From NCBI GenBank assembly GCA_036784855.1, contig JAZDSV010000018.1, positions 62,001 through 126,000 of the forward strand: 64,000 nucleotides of DNA, written 5' to 3'. A model generated the notes under the pieces. It did not search any database. It had not been told where the DNA came from and worked only from the letters and a program-made list of their open reading frames with translations. Below, piece after piece: positions 9,790 to 20,340 of this stretch. How positions within the stretch are numbered: the stretch's first letter is position 1; each line of letters opens with the position of its first letter. The DNA is from Aphelidium insulamus (taxonomy: Eukaryota > Aphelidiomycota > Aphelidea > Aphelidiaceae). The position numbers were made by a program, and so were the translations under genes.

Positions 9790-10083
9790 CTAGCTTGGTG
9801 GCAGTGGACTATCGCTTCTGGATGCGGCGCATATGCCATAATTTCCTCCAAAGGGGAAGAAACAAGCTCTACATGCGCATTGTCGATCATAGGTGCAAAT
9901 CAACCGTCAGCTTAAGTTGGGATACATTTGCCTTTGTGATGTGCACTCTGTATCACTTGTGCAAGCGGGTTGAATCATCACGGGATGGGGCTCATGTGCA
10001 AGGGGCTTGCCATCCGCAATCAATGCCCCAACGCTCAGCAGGGCGCAGATAACGGTAACAAGGATGTTGAGAGTGTGTGCCAT
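9790..10083 (-). CDS. Small secreted cysteine-containing protein
   Basis: Two exons (10083-9926 and 9868-9790) joined over a 57-nt GT-AG intron give 78 residues. The first 22-24 form a typical signal peptide (MAHTLNILVTVICALLSVGA). The mature part has four cysteines at about 41, 47, 55 and 66 (C-x5-C-x7-C-x10-C) in a CTSDTEC...GGNYGIC context, reminiscent of small disulfide-rich domains. No family is recognised. The intron restores a frame that would otherwise end after 58 residues and adds the third and fourth cysteines, which favours the spliced model. It lies 100 bp beyond the hAT-like element. Function unknown. Confidence 0.5.
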
Positions 10084-10426
10084 GATAATATAATCGATGT
10101 TATGCTTGAAGAACGCACAGTACTCCCACACCGCAACTATTGGCCGCTTTTATGTTGCCGCATTCGCGTTACACAAAGCGGCGTGTTTCGGAATCCTGAT
10201 GGAACGGTCATGTTTCGGTGTTTCTGAAACTGCTTTAAGCTTTTTGGCGGCTAATATCACAGCCTGAAGCTGGGCCGAGCCTTTGTGTATGTATACAATA
10301 ATAAATATGTACAATAATACAATTATAATATATGTTATATATTATAATACATGGTGTGATGATGCAACAGACGCGATCATCGCCGCTTGAATCCATCCGG
10401 CACACTCGCTCTGACAGCGCAACTGC
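10084..10426. other. Spacer between divergent genes
   Basis: About 340 bp between the small secreted-protein gene (minus) and threonine dehydratase (plus), with an AT-rich stretch near 10290-10350. No gene or RNA is visible; promoters of both genes are expected here. Confidence 0.5.
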
Positions 10427-12241
10427 ATGGCGGACGCTGACGTGGCAAACACCGGCCCCGACTACCTGCGCCTGATACTGACGTCGCGCGTGTACGATGT
10501 GGTGCGCGAGACACCGCTCCAGCCGGCCGTGTCGCTCAGCCAGCGCCTGCAGCACTGTGTGATGCTCAAGCGCGAGGACATGCAGCCGCCCTGCTTCTCG
10601 TTCAAAATACGCGGCGCCTACAACCGGATCGCTCATCTGAGCGCGGCGGATCGTGCCCGTGGTGTGGTGGCCGTCAGTGCCGGTGAGTGCGGGTTGATGT
10701 GTATGTGTCGCGAGTTCGCCTACTGATATGACCGCCAGGCAACCACGCGCAAGGGGTGGCCCTGGCGGCCGCCAAGCTGGGATGCCGCGCCACCATTGTC
10801 ATGCCGACGTGCACGCCCGCCATCAAGGTGTCCAGCGTGCAGCGGCTGGGTGGCCAGGTCGTGCTGCACGGCGAGGACTTTGACGACGCCAAGGAAAAGT
10901 GCGCGGAACTGGTGGCCGTGCACGGCTACGTCAACATTCCGCCGTACGACGACCCGTACGTCATTGCCGGCCAGGGCACGTGCGCCGTAGAGATTATGCA
11001 TCAGGCGCGCCGGCTGGCCATCGAGCGTCGAGACAGTGAATGCACAGGGGAGTCGCCATCTGCGGGCGACAATGAGCGCACCACCGACGACGACGGCGTG
11101 GATGTGATATTCTGCGCGGTGGGTGGCGGCGGTTTGGCGGCCGGAGTCACGGCGTACGTGAAGCGAGTGTTTCCCGCGGTCACCGTGATCGGCGTGGAGA
11201 CCACGGACGCCAACTCGATGTACCAGTCGCTGCGGGCGGGCCACCCAGTCACGCTGGACCAGGTGGGACTGTTTGCGGAGGGGGCGGCGGTGCGCTGCGT
11301 GGGCGCCGAGCCGTTCCGTCTCTGCTACGGCGAGCGGGCATCGGGCGAGCAGAAGGGCGCGGTGGCCGGCCTGGACGAGGTGGTGCTGGTGGACAATGAC
11401 GAGATATGCGCGGCGATCAAGGATGTGTTCACCGAGACGCGCACCGTGCTGGAGACGGCCGGTGCGATGGGGGTCGCGGGTTTGAAAAAGTGGTGTGCGA
11501 TGCACGGCGAGATGCGTGGACTGCGCCTGGTTGCCATCACCAGCGGTGCCAACATGAACTTTGACCGGCTGCGGTTTGTCGCCGAGCGCGCCAGTCTGGG
11601 CGAGGAGCGGGAAGCGCTCATCTCTGCCGTCATTCCCGAGCGGCCTGGCAGGTGAGTGTCTTATGGTGTAGGTGCTTATGTATGGTGCTTATAATGTGTC
11701 TATGTAGCTTCTTAAAGTTCTATGAAGCAATTTACCCGCGGTCTATACTCGAGTTCAGCTATCGGTACGGCGACCGGGACAGGGCGCAGATATTTGCATC
11801 GGTGGCTGTGGAGCAGCGAGATCGGGACCTGGAGCAGATATTTGCCTTGCTGAAGGATCGCGGCATGTCGGCCTGCGACTTGAGTCACGACGAGCTGGCC
11901 AAGAGCCATGCTCGCTATCTGGTGGGCGGCAGGCACAAGGCTAGTCTCATCTATATGCATGTACAACATATCTTACGTTTTAGGTGGATGATGAGCGCCT
12001 GCTCCGATTCTCCTTTCCCGAGCGGCCCGGTGCGCTGAAAAAGTTTCTGGTGGCGCTGCATGGGGCCTGGAACGTGTCCCTGTTCCACTATCGCAACATT
12101 GGCGGCGACATTGGCAAAGTGCTGGTGGGCATGCAAGTGTGCCGTGAGCAGGAGGAAGAGTTCCGACAGTTCCTGGAGACTGTCGGCTACACGTACACTG
12201 ACGAGACGGACAGCCTGGTGTACAAGCAGTTTTTGCGATGA
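10427..12241 (+). CDS. ilvA: Threonine dehydratase, biosynthetic (PLP)
   Basis: Exons 10427-10682, 10739-11651, 11708-11939 and 11984-12241 encode 552 residues. The enzyme deaminates threonine to 2-oxobutanoate, the first step of isoleucine synthesis. Visible motifs are the PLP lysine in [10 protein letters not shown], the [10 protein letters not shown] substrate loop, the glycine-rich GGGGLAAG phosphate-binding loop and [12 protein letters not shown]. Two C-terminal ACT-like regulatory modules ([10 protein letters not shown]... and [16 protein letters not shown]) indicate the feedback-regulated biosynthetic form and not serine racemase or the catabolic enzyme. A 24-residue acidic insertion lies before [12 protein letters not shown]. 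The last intron is read as GC-AG (AAG|GCTAGT), the only option that keeps the ACT frame. The stop lies 15 bp from that of the convergent ankyrin gene. Confidence 0.93.
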
Positions 12242-12256
12242 ATGGAAATATTTATC

Positions 12257-13138
12257 TTAAATGACATGTTCAGCCATTATGGCACGGCCACGGCGAGCAG
12301 CTTCGGTGTCAATGTCAGCGCAGAGTTCATCGTTCCACGGACACGAATGTGACAGTGCAAACTCCATCATCTCCAGATTGTCATTCAGCGCAGCCGTGCA
12401 GGTTGTTCGGTAGTCCCAGGGGCAACCGTTTCTCAAGGCCCACTCGAGAACGGGCATACGATTACTTTGAGCAGCGCCGAAACAGGTATTTTCATCCCGC
12501 GGACAACCAATGTCGTGCAGGTACTGCAGTGCGTTCATACTACCATGTAGCGCAGCATAATAAAACGCATCTTCCTTGAACGACAATCCCTCGCCACGTA
12601 GCCATCGCATAACATGAACGTGATTTCCAGCAGCAGCACAAGAACCAGAATCAGCATACCACGCAGCACCAGCATTCCGCAGCCATTTAAGCACGTCAAG
12701 CTTACCGTGTGCTGCCGCCCATGAGCACAACTGACGGTCGGCAAAGTCGATATGTAAACGATCGTTAAGGCGCTCCAGCGCCTCAATATCGCCAACCTCG
12801 ATCAATTCATACGCCAACTCAATAGCATCGGCCCCACCATCCATACCAAAGTCTAGTGACGCAGCTGCCTGTTCATTGAGCGCAGTGTTAGCGATCGCAC
12901 ATTGGCTCAGCACATTGGAGTAGTAGGTTCTCTTATGGAACTGAGGATAATCGGTGTTGAATACTTCGTCGTATAGATCCTTGAGCTCGTGCGATACAGT
13001 GCCCACGTAAAGATATTGACCTCCACAGAATCCGACTATGGCGCATTTCATATGGTTATCGAGTTGGCTGAAGCCGGTTGGCGCGCCAATGACAAGAATC
13101 GGCGCCAACAGCGAGCATGCAGTCGCAAAGAAAATCAT
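12257..13138 (-). CDS. Ankyrin-type repeat protein, single exon
   Basis: An uninterrupted 293-residue frame. The C-terminal 180 residues are degenerate ankyrin-like repeats of about 27-33 residues with the recurrent pattern WLRNAGAAW / DIGCPRDENTCFGAAQ / WALRNGCPWDYRTTCTAAL. This style (G-C-P-W-D at the turn) is common in large paralogous families of some protists, algae and giant viruses. The N-terminus is hydrophobic (MIFFATACSLLAPILVIG), then a GGQYLYVGTVSHELK segment aligns with the F-box-like start of the paralogue at 37138-38238. Function unknown; such proteins usually mediate protein binding. The hydrophobic start may be a signal peptide, or translation may begin at a later Met. Confidence 0.75.
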   Translation of the reverse strand: MIFFATACSLLAPILVIGAPTGFSQLDNHMKCAIVGFCGGQYLYVGTVSHELKDLYDEVFNTDYPQFHKRTYYSNVLSQCAIANTALNEQAAASLDFGMDGGADAIELAYELIEVGDIEALERLNDRLHIDFADRQLCSWAAAHGKLDVLKWLRNAGAAWYADSGSCAAAGNHVHVMRWLRGEGLSFKEDAFYYAALHGSMNALQYLHDIGCPRDENTCFGAAQSNRMPVLEWALRNGCPWDYRTTCTAALNDNLEMMEFALSHSCPWNDELCADIDTEAARRGRAIMAEHVI

Positions 13139-13348
13139 TATGCAATCTGCAGCTTGCCCCTGTCGCCGAAATCAAGGCGACAGGATCTTCTTTGGAAAGC
13201 TGTCCGCTGTAGCAGCATTCATTCATGTGAGCTGTGCTGACATGAAGTTGAGAGGCATGAAAAGCTGTACGGCACTATCCTGGTTGCCGACTCCTCGGGT
13301 GAAATATTAACAGTGTAGCTATTGTGCAATTTGTCTCAATTCACAGAA

Positions 13349-13726
13349 ATGGTTGGCTTGCGTGCTTTATGTCTGATGACACCTTCTCAGCTTGCCTGGT
13401 ATAACCACAACTGTGTAGGGCAGTGACAAGGCCGTGGGTGCGGCAATGCTGCTGGCAAGCATCGTCATATTCGCCTACTACACGGTGTGGGTGCTAATAC
13501 TGGTACGTGTTCGTGGTATGGCCGCACTAAATCTTCATCTCGACCTCACACCTGTGGACAGCCGTTCGTGGATGAAGGACACCCGCTGCATGACGCGTTC
13601 CCTGCACGCGAGTGGGCCATCAAGATCCCCGTAGTGCTGATGCTGGTGGCGCTCACGCTCGTGTCCAGCTTCCTCGCCTTTGTAATGCTCAAGACACAGC
13701 AGAAGAAGCAAAAGAAAGTTCTCTGA
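13349..13726 (+). CDS. DPM2: DPM2, regulatory subunit of dolichol-phosphate mannose synthase
   Basis: Exons 13349-13351, 13419-13502 and 13562-13726 encode 83 residues, against 84 in human. DPM2 stabilises the catalytic DPM1 and DPM3 in the ER membrane, supplying mannose for N-glycans and GPI anchors, and also associates with GPI-GlcNAc transferase. Two hydrophobic segments are seen (AAMLLASIVIFAYYTVWVLIL and IPVVLMLVALTLVSSFLAFV), joined by PFVDEGHPLHDAFPAREWAI, with a final VMLKTQQKKQKK, matching the family along its length. The first exon appears to be the ATG alone, with the intron opening directly after it (GTTGGC donor). That junction is the least certain part, chosen because it gives M-GSDKAVGAA in frame. 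Confidence 0.88.
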
Positions 13727-13872
13727 GCACCACAATACATGCATGCATATATACATGCATATATGTCTACCAGCATACACCCATATGTATACTCGTGGAG
13801 AGTGTGTCCACTACATGCATACTCACCGAAACATCCACGCACAGAAACAGAACTTGTATATGCAATTTAATA

Positions 13873-16681
13873 TCATTCCAGCAGCGTAACCTTCAAGTCC
13901 AGTTCCTCCAAGCGGGAGCGCAAAGTGTCAATGAAGGCCGTCTCCTTGTCGATGAGGAGCGATATGTCGCCCAGCTGCTGCGGATTAGAGGCGCCATGTG
14001 GCTGACGAGTACCACCCGCCGACAGATCAATCTCGTACTCGCTGTGCAGCATGGCCATCTGGTTCTGCATTTGGGTGATGAGTGCGCGCAGGTCCACGAT
14101 TCCCTTGGCCGTCATTTGCTGCAGTTCGGCGGCCCACTGTTTCTCTGCCTCGCTCAGGGGCGGCGACGCGGCCTCCATGCTCAGCTGCAGCAGCAGGTCC
14201 ACCCGTCGGGCTAGCCGGGATTGTGTGTCCAGTGCACGCTGCACACGCTCCGTCGTCTCCTGCAGTGCCTGCTGGCTCGTGGCTGTCTGTGGCGCGACGT
14301 ATGCGTCAATTAGGTTGTGCATGCGATCCATCTCCAGCTCGAATATGCCCAGCCGTGACTCCAGCGAGCACACGTGCTGCAACAGCGTCTTGATGTCGGC
14401 GCGATCCTGTGCCGCGACTTGGGACAGCTGCGACAGCATGTCCTTGCTGATGGGGAACTCTGGGTACGGTTGTTCTTTCGGTGGCTGTTGCAGCACGGGT
14501 GTCTGCTGCGGTTGGATATTACCGCCTATGCTTAGCGCAGTTTGGCCACGCTCCGGCACGGCCTTGCCCATGATCATTCGGCCATCGCTCTGGCGCTGCA
14601 TGAATGTAAATGTCTGCTCTAGCGGCGCTTGTTGCAGTAGGGAGGTCAATGACGCGCCATCCACTCCAATATCGGCCTCGAGTGACATGACGGTGCGCAG
14701 ACTGTGGAAACGGGTGTCGTCGCGGTGCAGTTGCCGCGCTAAAGACAGTGGTGCCTCAATGACTTGGGGTTTGAAGGACACCAGATCGCGGGCCATCAGG
14801 CGCATGGCGCTGTCCATCACCACCATCGACTGGTCCAGATACACATCCGACACCACGGCGCTCCCACAGATCCCTGCCGACTCGCTGAGAGTGGCATTAG
14901 CATATGCAAACATACATATGACACGGAACTCACTCGGCAAGGTCGGCGCCAAACAGCCTGTTGACCGCACTCCACATTGCGGCGCTCTCGGCTGTCTAAC
15001 GATAGATGAAATGTCAACAAGTTGAATATTGCTGTAAACTACAAACCTCGGCGCCGTTGAAGAGAAAACTATTCAATCGAGTGAGGAGTGACGAGTCGGG
15101 AACCTTGTCCGCAGGCATGGTCATCAGCTCCATCAGCTTGGCCGTCCAGCCAGACATGTCGACACTGTGCACACCGTACCTATGGTGCACATAGAGCACG
15201 GCCGGACTAGACGGGTCCACTGTGAATGTTACTGGGTGGGTGCTGGCAGCGGCGTTCTTTTCATTGGCGGCAGCGTCTTGTCGGAAGAAGCCGAGATCAA
15301 TCGTCTCAAACAGGGCAATCTCTTCGTCTCCCAACGCACCGTCCTCATCCTCGTTGGCGGCGGCACCGTATTCCCGGTCGTCATAGCTTGCCGCAGCACT
15401 GCTGCTCCTGCCAGACTGCAATTCATCTGCGGTACTGGAGGTAGACTGCAGCAGCTCGGGAAGAAAGATCTCCACGGTGCCGTGTTCATACGCAACCGCC
15501 AGTACTTGCATCTCCACGCCGTCATAATGCGCTACGGACAGCAAGATGTCGCTGGCGAAGCACTGTCCAGATGGTGCGGCAACCTCTACCGGCCGTGGCA
15601 TAACAAGGAACGGACCCGAAGTTTTCAGCGCGGAGGAACTATCATAGATCAATTGATTAAAGATTAAAGAGCATAACTACATAGAACATACCCAGACACG
15701 CCAACACCACTCAGCGAGTACAAGTCCCCGTTGCGCATGACACAGTACGCCGTGACAGCTGTTTCATCAGAGCTGATGCAATCTTCACACACCGGGCCAA
15801 AGCAGAATGATGCGGCAATGTACGCAGTGGCCTCGTCCATAAAGCGGCCGGGTCTGGACAACGCTGCAGGCAGTGATGCGTTCTCGGCGCAAAAGTAGCC
15901 AGTGTACAGCGGTTCGTCCACATTGTCCGCCACGGCATATATGCTGTCATGTAGGTCAAGCAATATAATCTTCAACAAACTAAAATCAAACGTACCGCAG
16001 ACAGCTGTCGGACGACAGGACACAAAGGTGAGTGCCATCCGGCGAGCCGGGGTGCCACAAAGCCTGGACCACGGTGCGGTAGGCATCAGTAGCGTGATAA
16101 AATTTGCCCACTTGGAGCGCACTGCAAGTACACACATGAGCGTAGCAGGAGCATCGAGAGACAAAGTGAACTTGCGTGCAGCGTAGCGGCTCCGAGGACC
16201 GCGCGCCATCCCGTCGAGCGCTCTTGGCCTTGAGCTGTGCGGCGGACGGCAGCTGCACCACAGACACGTGCCGATCTCCCAGCACCGCCATCAGCTTGCC
16301 GCCATGGTCCGCCGGCGAGGCCACAATGCGCCTCGGCTCGAAATCCAGCCCGACACACCGAATCTGTCGCCACGCCGACGTAGCGGCGCCATCATCGTTG
16401 CGCACATCGCGCGATGCAGATGCTTTGGTGGAAGATGACGCTGTAGACTTGAGGCTGCTCAGGGAACAGCCGAGAAGAGTCCCCCGGCCGGGGCACACAA
16501 ACAAGTCGGTGCCGCGTAGAGCCAGCAGCTGTCGCCGAGGTGTCACGGAAAGCGGGAGCCGTGTGGATGACTGCACATGCGAGGTGCTACCCCTTGCCAG
16601 GGTGGTTGTGGTCTGTACACTGCTCCTGCCGGCGTCGCGGAGCAACTCGTCTCCATTCACCAGGCGCTGAAGCCAGTGCAT
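13873..16681 (-). CDS. NUP88: Nucleoporin NUP88
   Basis: Exons 16681-16176, 16121-15996, 15943-15692, 15638-15047, 14995-14934 and 14884-13873 encode 849 residues. NUP88 lies on the cytoplasmic face of the nuclear pore with NUP214 and NUP62 and helps CRM1-dependent export. The N-terminal two-thirds form the expected beta-propeller, with landmarks ALWHPGSPDGTHLCVLSSD (a direct match to the family), LRIYAVADN and GVHSVDMSGW. The C-terminal 330 residues are coiled-coil-rich and end LIDKETAFIDTLRSRLEELD. The first intron (16122-16175, 54 nt, GCAAGT donor) contains no stop, so exons 1 and 2 could also be read through. I infer removal because the segment is Cys-rich and unlike the family. Other introns are 44-54 nt. 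Confidence 0.85.
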
Positions 16682-17370
16682 TGATTGATTGATAAAGCTG
16701 AAGAACGTCACAATCGCAAGATTTGTAGTCTACATACTCGACAAGCGCAGTATAACTCCGATACGCGCATAGAACATGATATGGCAGGACATATGAAGCT
16801 TTGGGGCAACATTTTTAATCCATCTGCCGTGTTCCACTAGGAAAGTCCAAATGGCTGCTTGATATCAAGTTTGCCGATTTTCTGCAAAATGAATTTGCAT
16901 TGCTCACTATGTGATGCAAGTGTAGGTTAACATTAATATGTAGGGATCAAAATATCACATCCTCGGCATCAGTAGCAGTAATAGAGGCGTGAGAGTAGAT
17001 GAGATGTGCGAAGTGGCCAGTGCAGTGCAAGATTACTCAACTGTGAACTACAATAAGAGTGAAGTACAATCAATGGAACAGCATCAGGCAGACTTGAAGG
17101 AAGCATGAATAGGTAAAAATGGACCAAATAGCGAGCAAAGATATCAAAGTGTGTAAATATGGTATTATACCGCGCATTGGAGCAAGAGTATCAAACGAGG
17201 TACAAAGTTCTGCTAAATATAATGAGAAGCAGCAAAACGCTGTTGAGTTAAATATCACATAAAAACAAGTATAATTGTGTAGTAAATACAACTTGCAAAG
17301 CAGAAGTGCAGAATCAGGGCCACGCTCAACGTTAATATCAGCTATCAGTATTTAGCCTCTGCACCGTGAT
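16682..17370. other. Spacer between divergent NUP88 and CDK10 genes
   Basis: About 690 bp, AT-rich, with no coding frame, tRNA or repeat that I can support. It should hold the promoters of both flanking genes. Confidence 0.5.
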
Positions 17371-18796
17371 ATGGAGTCGGTGACGCTGACTAATCTGGAC
17401 GGGCAGCGGATGCGCGTACCGAACCACGGATTCCTGGGCACGTGCCGCAGCGTGGAAGAGTTTGAAAAGATTGACCGCATCGGCGAAGGCACCTACGGCA
17501 TAGTTTGTGCGTGCATTCACCTTCCTTCACCGTGTACCTCTCTGACTTGCCATCACGCCAGACAGGGCACGCGACCGGAAAACCGGGCGAGTGGTTGCAC
17601 TGAAGCGCATTCGTCTCGAGCCGGTGGACGATGCCAGCAAGGACGCGGCACAGAACCGTAATGCCGCCCAGCAGCTGCCTGCCGATGGACTGCCGCTCGC
17701 GCACTACCGCGAAATCCTGCTCCTAAAGGCGCTGCGGCATGAAAACATTGTTGAAGTGCAGGCTATTGCTGTGGGCCGACAGCTAGGCTCCATATTCACC
17801 GTGATGGAGTACTGCCACCACGATCTGGCCGGCCTTATCGACACCATCAAGAAGCCGTTCACGGCCAGCGAGGTCAAGTGCCTCATGCTGCAGCTGTTGC
17901 GCGGTGTCGGCTACCTGCATCGCAACTGCATCATACACAGGTAGGTTCATATCATATGTGTTTACATAAAGAAGCTGATATTCCGTTGAAGAGACTTGAA
18001 GCTGTCCAACTTGCTGCTGACTGCGGAGGGCACACTCAAAATAGGTAATTGGTGTGATGAATAAGAATTCTACCATCTGCTGATGGTATACACTGCAGCC
18101 GATTTCGGACTGGCCAGACAGTTCGGTTGCGCGCCCAGGTCGAAACCAATTCCAATGACACCCAAGGTGGTTACATTGTGGTACCGATCACCGGAGCTGC
18201 TATTCGGCACAAACCATTACACCGTGGCGGTGGACTTGTGGTCCGTTGGGTGCATCATGGGTGAGCTGCTGCTGCACGCACCGCTGCTAGCCGGTAAGAC
18301 CGAGGTGGAGCAAATCAAACTGATATGTGATCTGCTCGGGGCGCCCACAACACTAATCTGGCCGGGATGGACTCAGCTTCCGCTATACGGCACTATTCCT
18401 CTGCCGCTTGATGCCACACACAACAAGCTGGCATTGAAATTCCCGCGCGCCGGTCCATCCACCACCGACCTGCTCAACCGGCTGCTTACATATGATCCAG
18501 ACAGACGGCTCACAGTCACGCAGGCCCTGGACCATCCATACTTTACGGAAGATAGAGCGCTGCTGGACAAGCGGCTGCTGCCAACCTTTCCCGACAAGCG
18601 AGGTCAAAAGTTTGTCGACACTGGCCCAATGCCTCAGCACATTGTCGCGGATGCAAAGCATAGTGGCAACGGCCTGCATGTTGGGAAAAATTCTAGTACT
18701 AGCGGCACAGCATCTGTGTCAATACAGCCGAAACGGGCACAGCAAGCAGCTGCCGATGAAAAAGATGGAGTTGACAAGAGGACCAAGCACTCTTGA
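17371..18796 (+). CDS. CDK10: Cyclin-dependent kinase 10
   Basis: Exons 17371-17506, 17562-17940, 17992-18044 and 18099-18796 encode 421 residues. The kinase has GEGTYGIVYRARD (glycine loop), VVALKRIRLE (catalytic Lys), HRDLKLSN, DFG, and TPKVVTLWYRSPE with an activation-loop Thr. The leader GTCRSVEEFEKIDRIGEGTYG and the GYLHRNCIIHRDLK block identify CDK10, which pairs with cyclin M and phosphorylates ETS2 and others. The cyclin-binding helix that reads PISSLRE in animals is here PLAHYRE. It is preceded by an insertion of about 20 residues (SKDAAQNRNAAQQL) between beta-3 and helix C. The C-terminal tail of about 90 residues beyond the kinase fold is low complexity. All four exon phases agree. 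Confidence 0.93.
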
Positions 18797-19041
18797 CATG
18801 AATAAAGAGGCGGTTAATCCGATGCGTAGTGTATAATTTAACAGCAGCCACAACGCACAGTACGCCAACGCCAGTAGTAGTGTATAAGTAGAAATAGTAC
18901 ATAGCACGAAAAAAGTCCCGTGCACTTGAGAAAGCTGAAGATGCAAAAAGTCTCATTGAAAACAACGAGTGACAGCGCAACTGTCTGTGGCGCAGTTGCC
19001 CGCGTGAAACGATCGATCGCCCCGGCTCTGTCACAAACAGC

Positions 19042-19753
19042 ATGAACACGTACGCCGTCGACCACCCGGCAACCGCGCCGCTACGTGACGCCACCGCCGA
19101 TGCAAACATGGGTGCTGTGCGCGCTCCACCTGTCGCTGCCGGTTCTGCGCTGGACAGCGTGCATGTGGGTCGTGCTACACGGGAAACCAACAAGGTGCAG
19201 AAGTACGTCCAGGACGGTCATGCCAGTGACAGCGAGCTTGGCGACGCGGTGCTGCGCGCCACCCGTTTAGCGCATGATCGTAAGGCGGTGCCCATCATCC
19301 CGCCAAATTTTCTCACCCATGTCAGACATGACCCAGGAGAACCCCGTTGCGGTGGCGCCTGCGTGGGCCGTACCACTGTTGCGCTCGGTGGCAGCATCGA
19401 ATCGTTCCGTGGCAGTGCTCAACCGCTCCATGCATACCATGTCCATCAACTTGGCAATACTGGGAAACCGCGCCCTCGGCACCGGCCACGCCGTTCCCTG
19501 GGACACCGTCCCGTTTCTGGACCCAGCAGCCAACCCGCCTGCCCGCGTAGGTGACTGTTTCGTTCAATTAATAATTTGCTAACCATTGGTGATAATGTAG
19601 AACATTGCTAACCTAACCGAGTTGCAACAGATGGGCGCGGCCGAGCTGAATGCCGAGCTTCGCGGCCACGGGATCGCGCCAGCCAGACAGCTTGCCATGC
19701 GTCGGACCCAGTTGGCTCGCCGACTGGGCTACCTGGGGCCCGACTTGCAGTAG
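19042..19753 (+). CDS. Unrecognised protein with C-terminal SAP-like helices
   Basis: Three exons (19042-19279, 19326-19546, 19601-19753) joined over introns of 46 and 54 nt give 203 residues. Introns were placed because each removes a frame change and has GT-AG ends (GTAAGG, GTAGGT donors). The N-terminal 100 residues are Ala/Val/Asp-rich without a known domain. The middle (NRSMHTMSINLAILGNRAL, then DTVPFLDPAANPP) and the end (LTELQQMGAAELNAELRGHGI...LARRLG) resemble small fungal-type proteins with a helical C-terminus and, loosely, a SAP helix-extended loop-helix that could touch DNA or protein. No confident family; function unknown. Confidence 0.55.
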
Positions 19754-20340
19754 CCTGGTCGGCGGCTACTGGGTTCCCATTAAAGCGCAAAAGTTGCACA
19801 TTCATGGTTTTACTTTAAATCAACATATGTATAGGGATAATTATGTAGGCTCTGTAAGTTTCGCTATATGGACGTACATATAAATGTAAATCTGAGAATT
19901 TTGACCGCATGTTAATTATTGGCATATATAGACACGGAGATGGCCAGTTTTATGTGTCCAGAATAATGTGCCGTGCACAGTATTTATTATATAATTAAAG
20001 AGTTCAACCGCAATAATAAATCATGGCACCCAGTCGGGTAAGCTTATGCAAATCGCCGCAGCCCGGAGGTCCGACAATGTAGGCTCACAATAATCGGACG
20101 ACATACACGCTACTATGGTAATAGACGTCGGACTTACCAAAGATTCATGTATGCACGGCTGTCCCCCAACCGAGATTTCTTACTTTAATCACATATGCCC
20201 AGCGGCGAATTTTAAACAATCGGTTGATAGTATTTATTTAATTAAGCCAATACATATTCTGACATGACAAGCGTCACCACACTTGCACGCCGTTTATTTA
20301 CATGTCTACATAGTCGCGCTAAACAATGCCGTATTACACG
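19754..20340. other. Convergent 3' spacer
   Basis: About 590 bp between two convergent genes. AT-rich with AATTAAAG/AATAAA-like signals near 19990-20020. No gene that I can support, including on inspection for tRNA-like folds. Confidence 0.45.

Noticed and set aside
10427-12241. Serine racemase or catabolic threonine deaminase
   Set aside because: Two C-terminal ACT-like modules and the length of 552 residues fit the biosynthetic IlvA.
14051-15025. 324-codon plus-strand frame
   Set aside because: Antisense of the NUP88 C-terminal exon; Ser/Arg/Cys-rich composition typical of a reversed coding strand.
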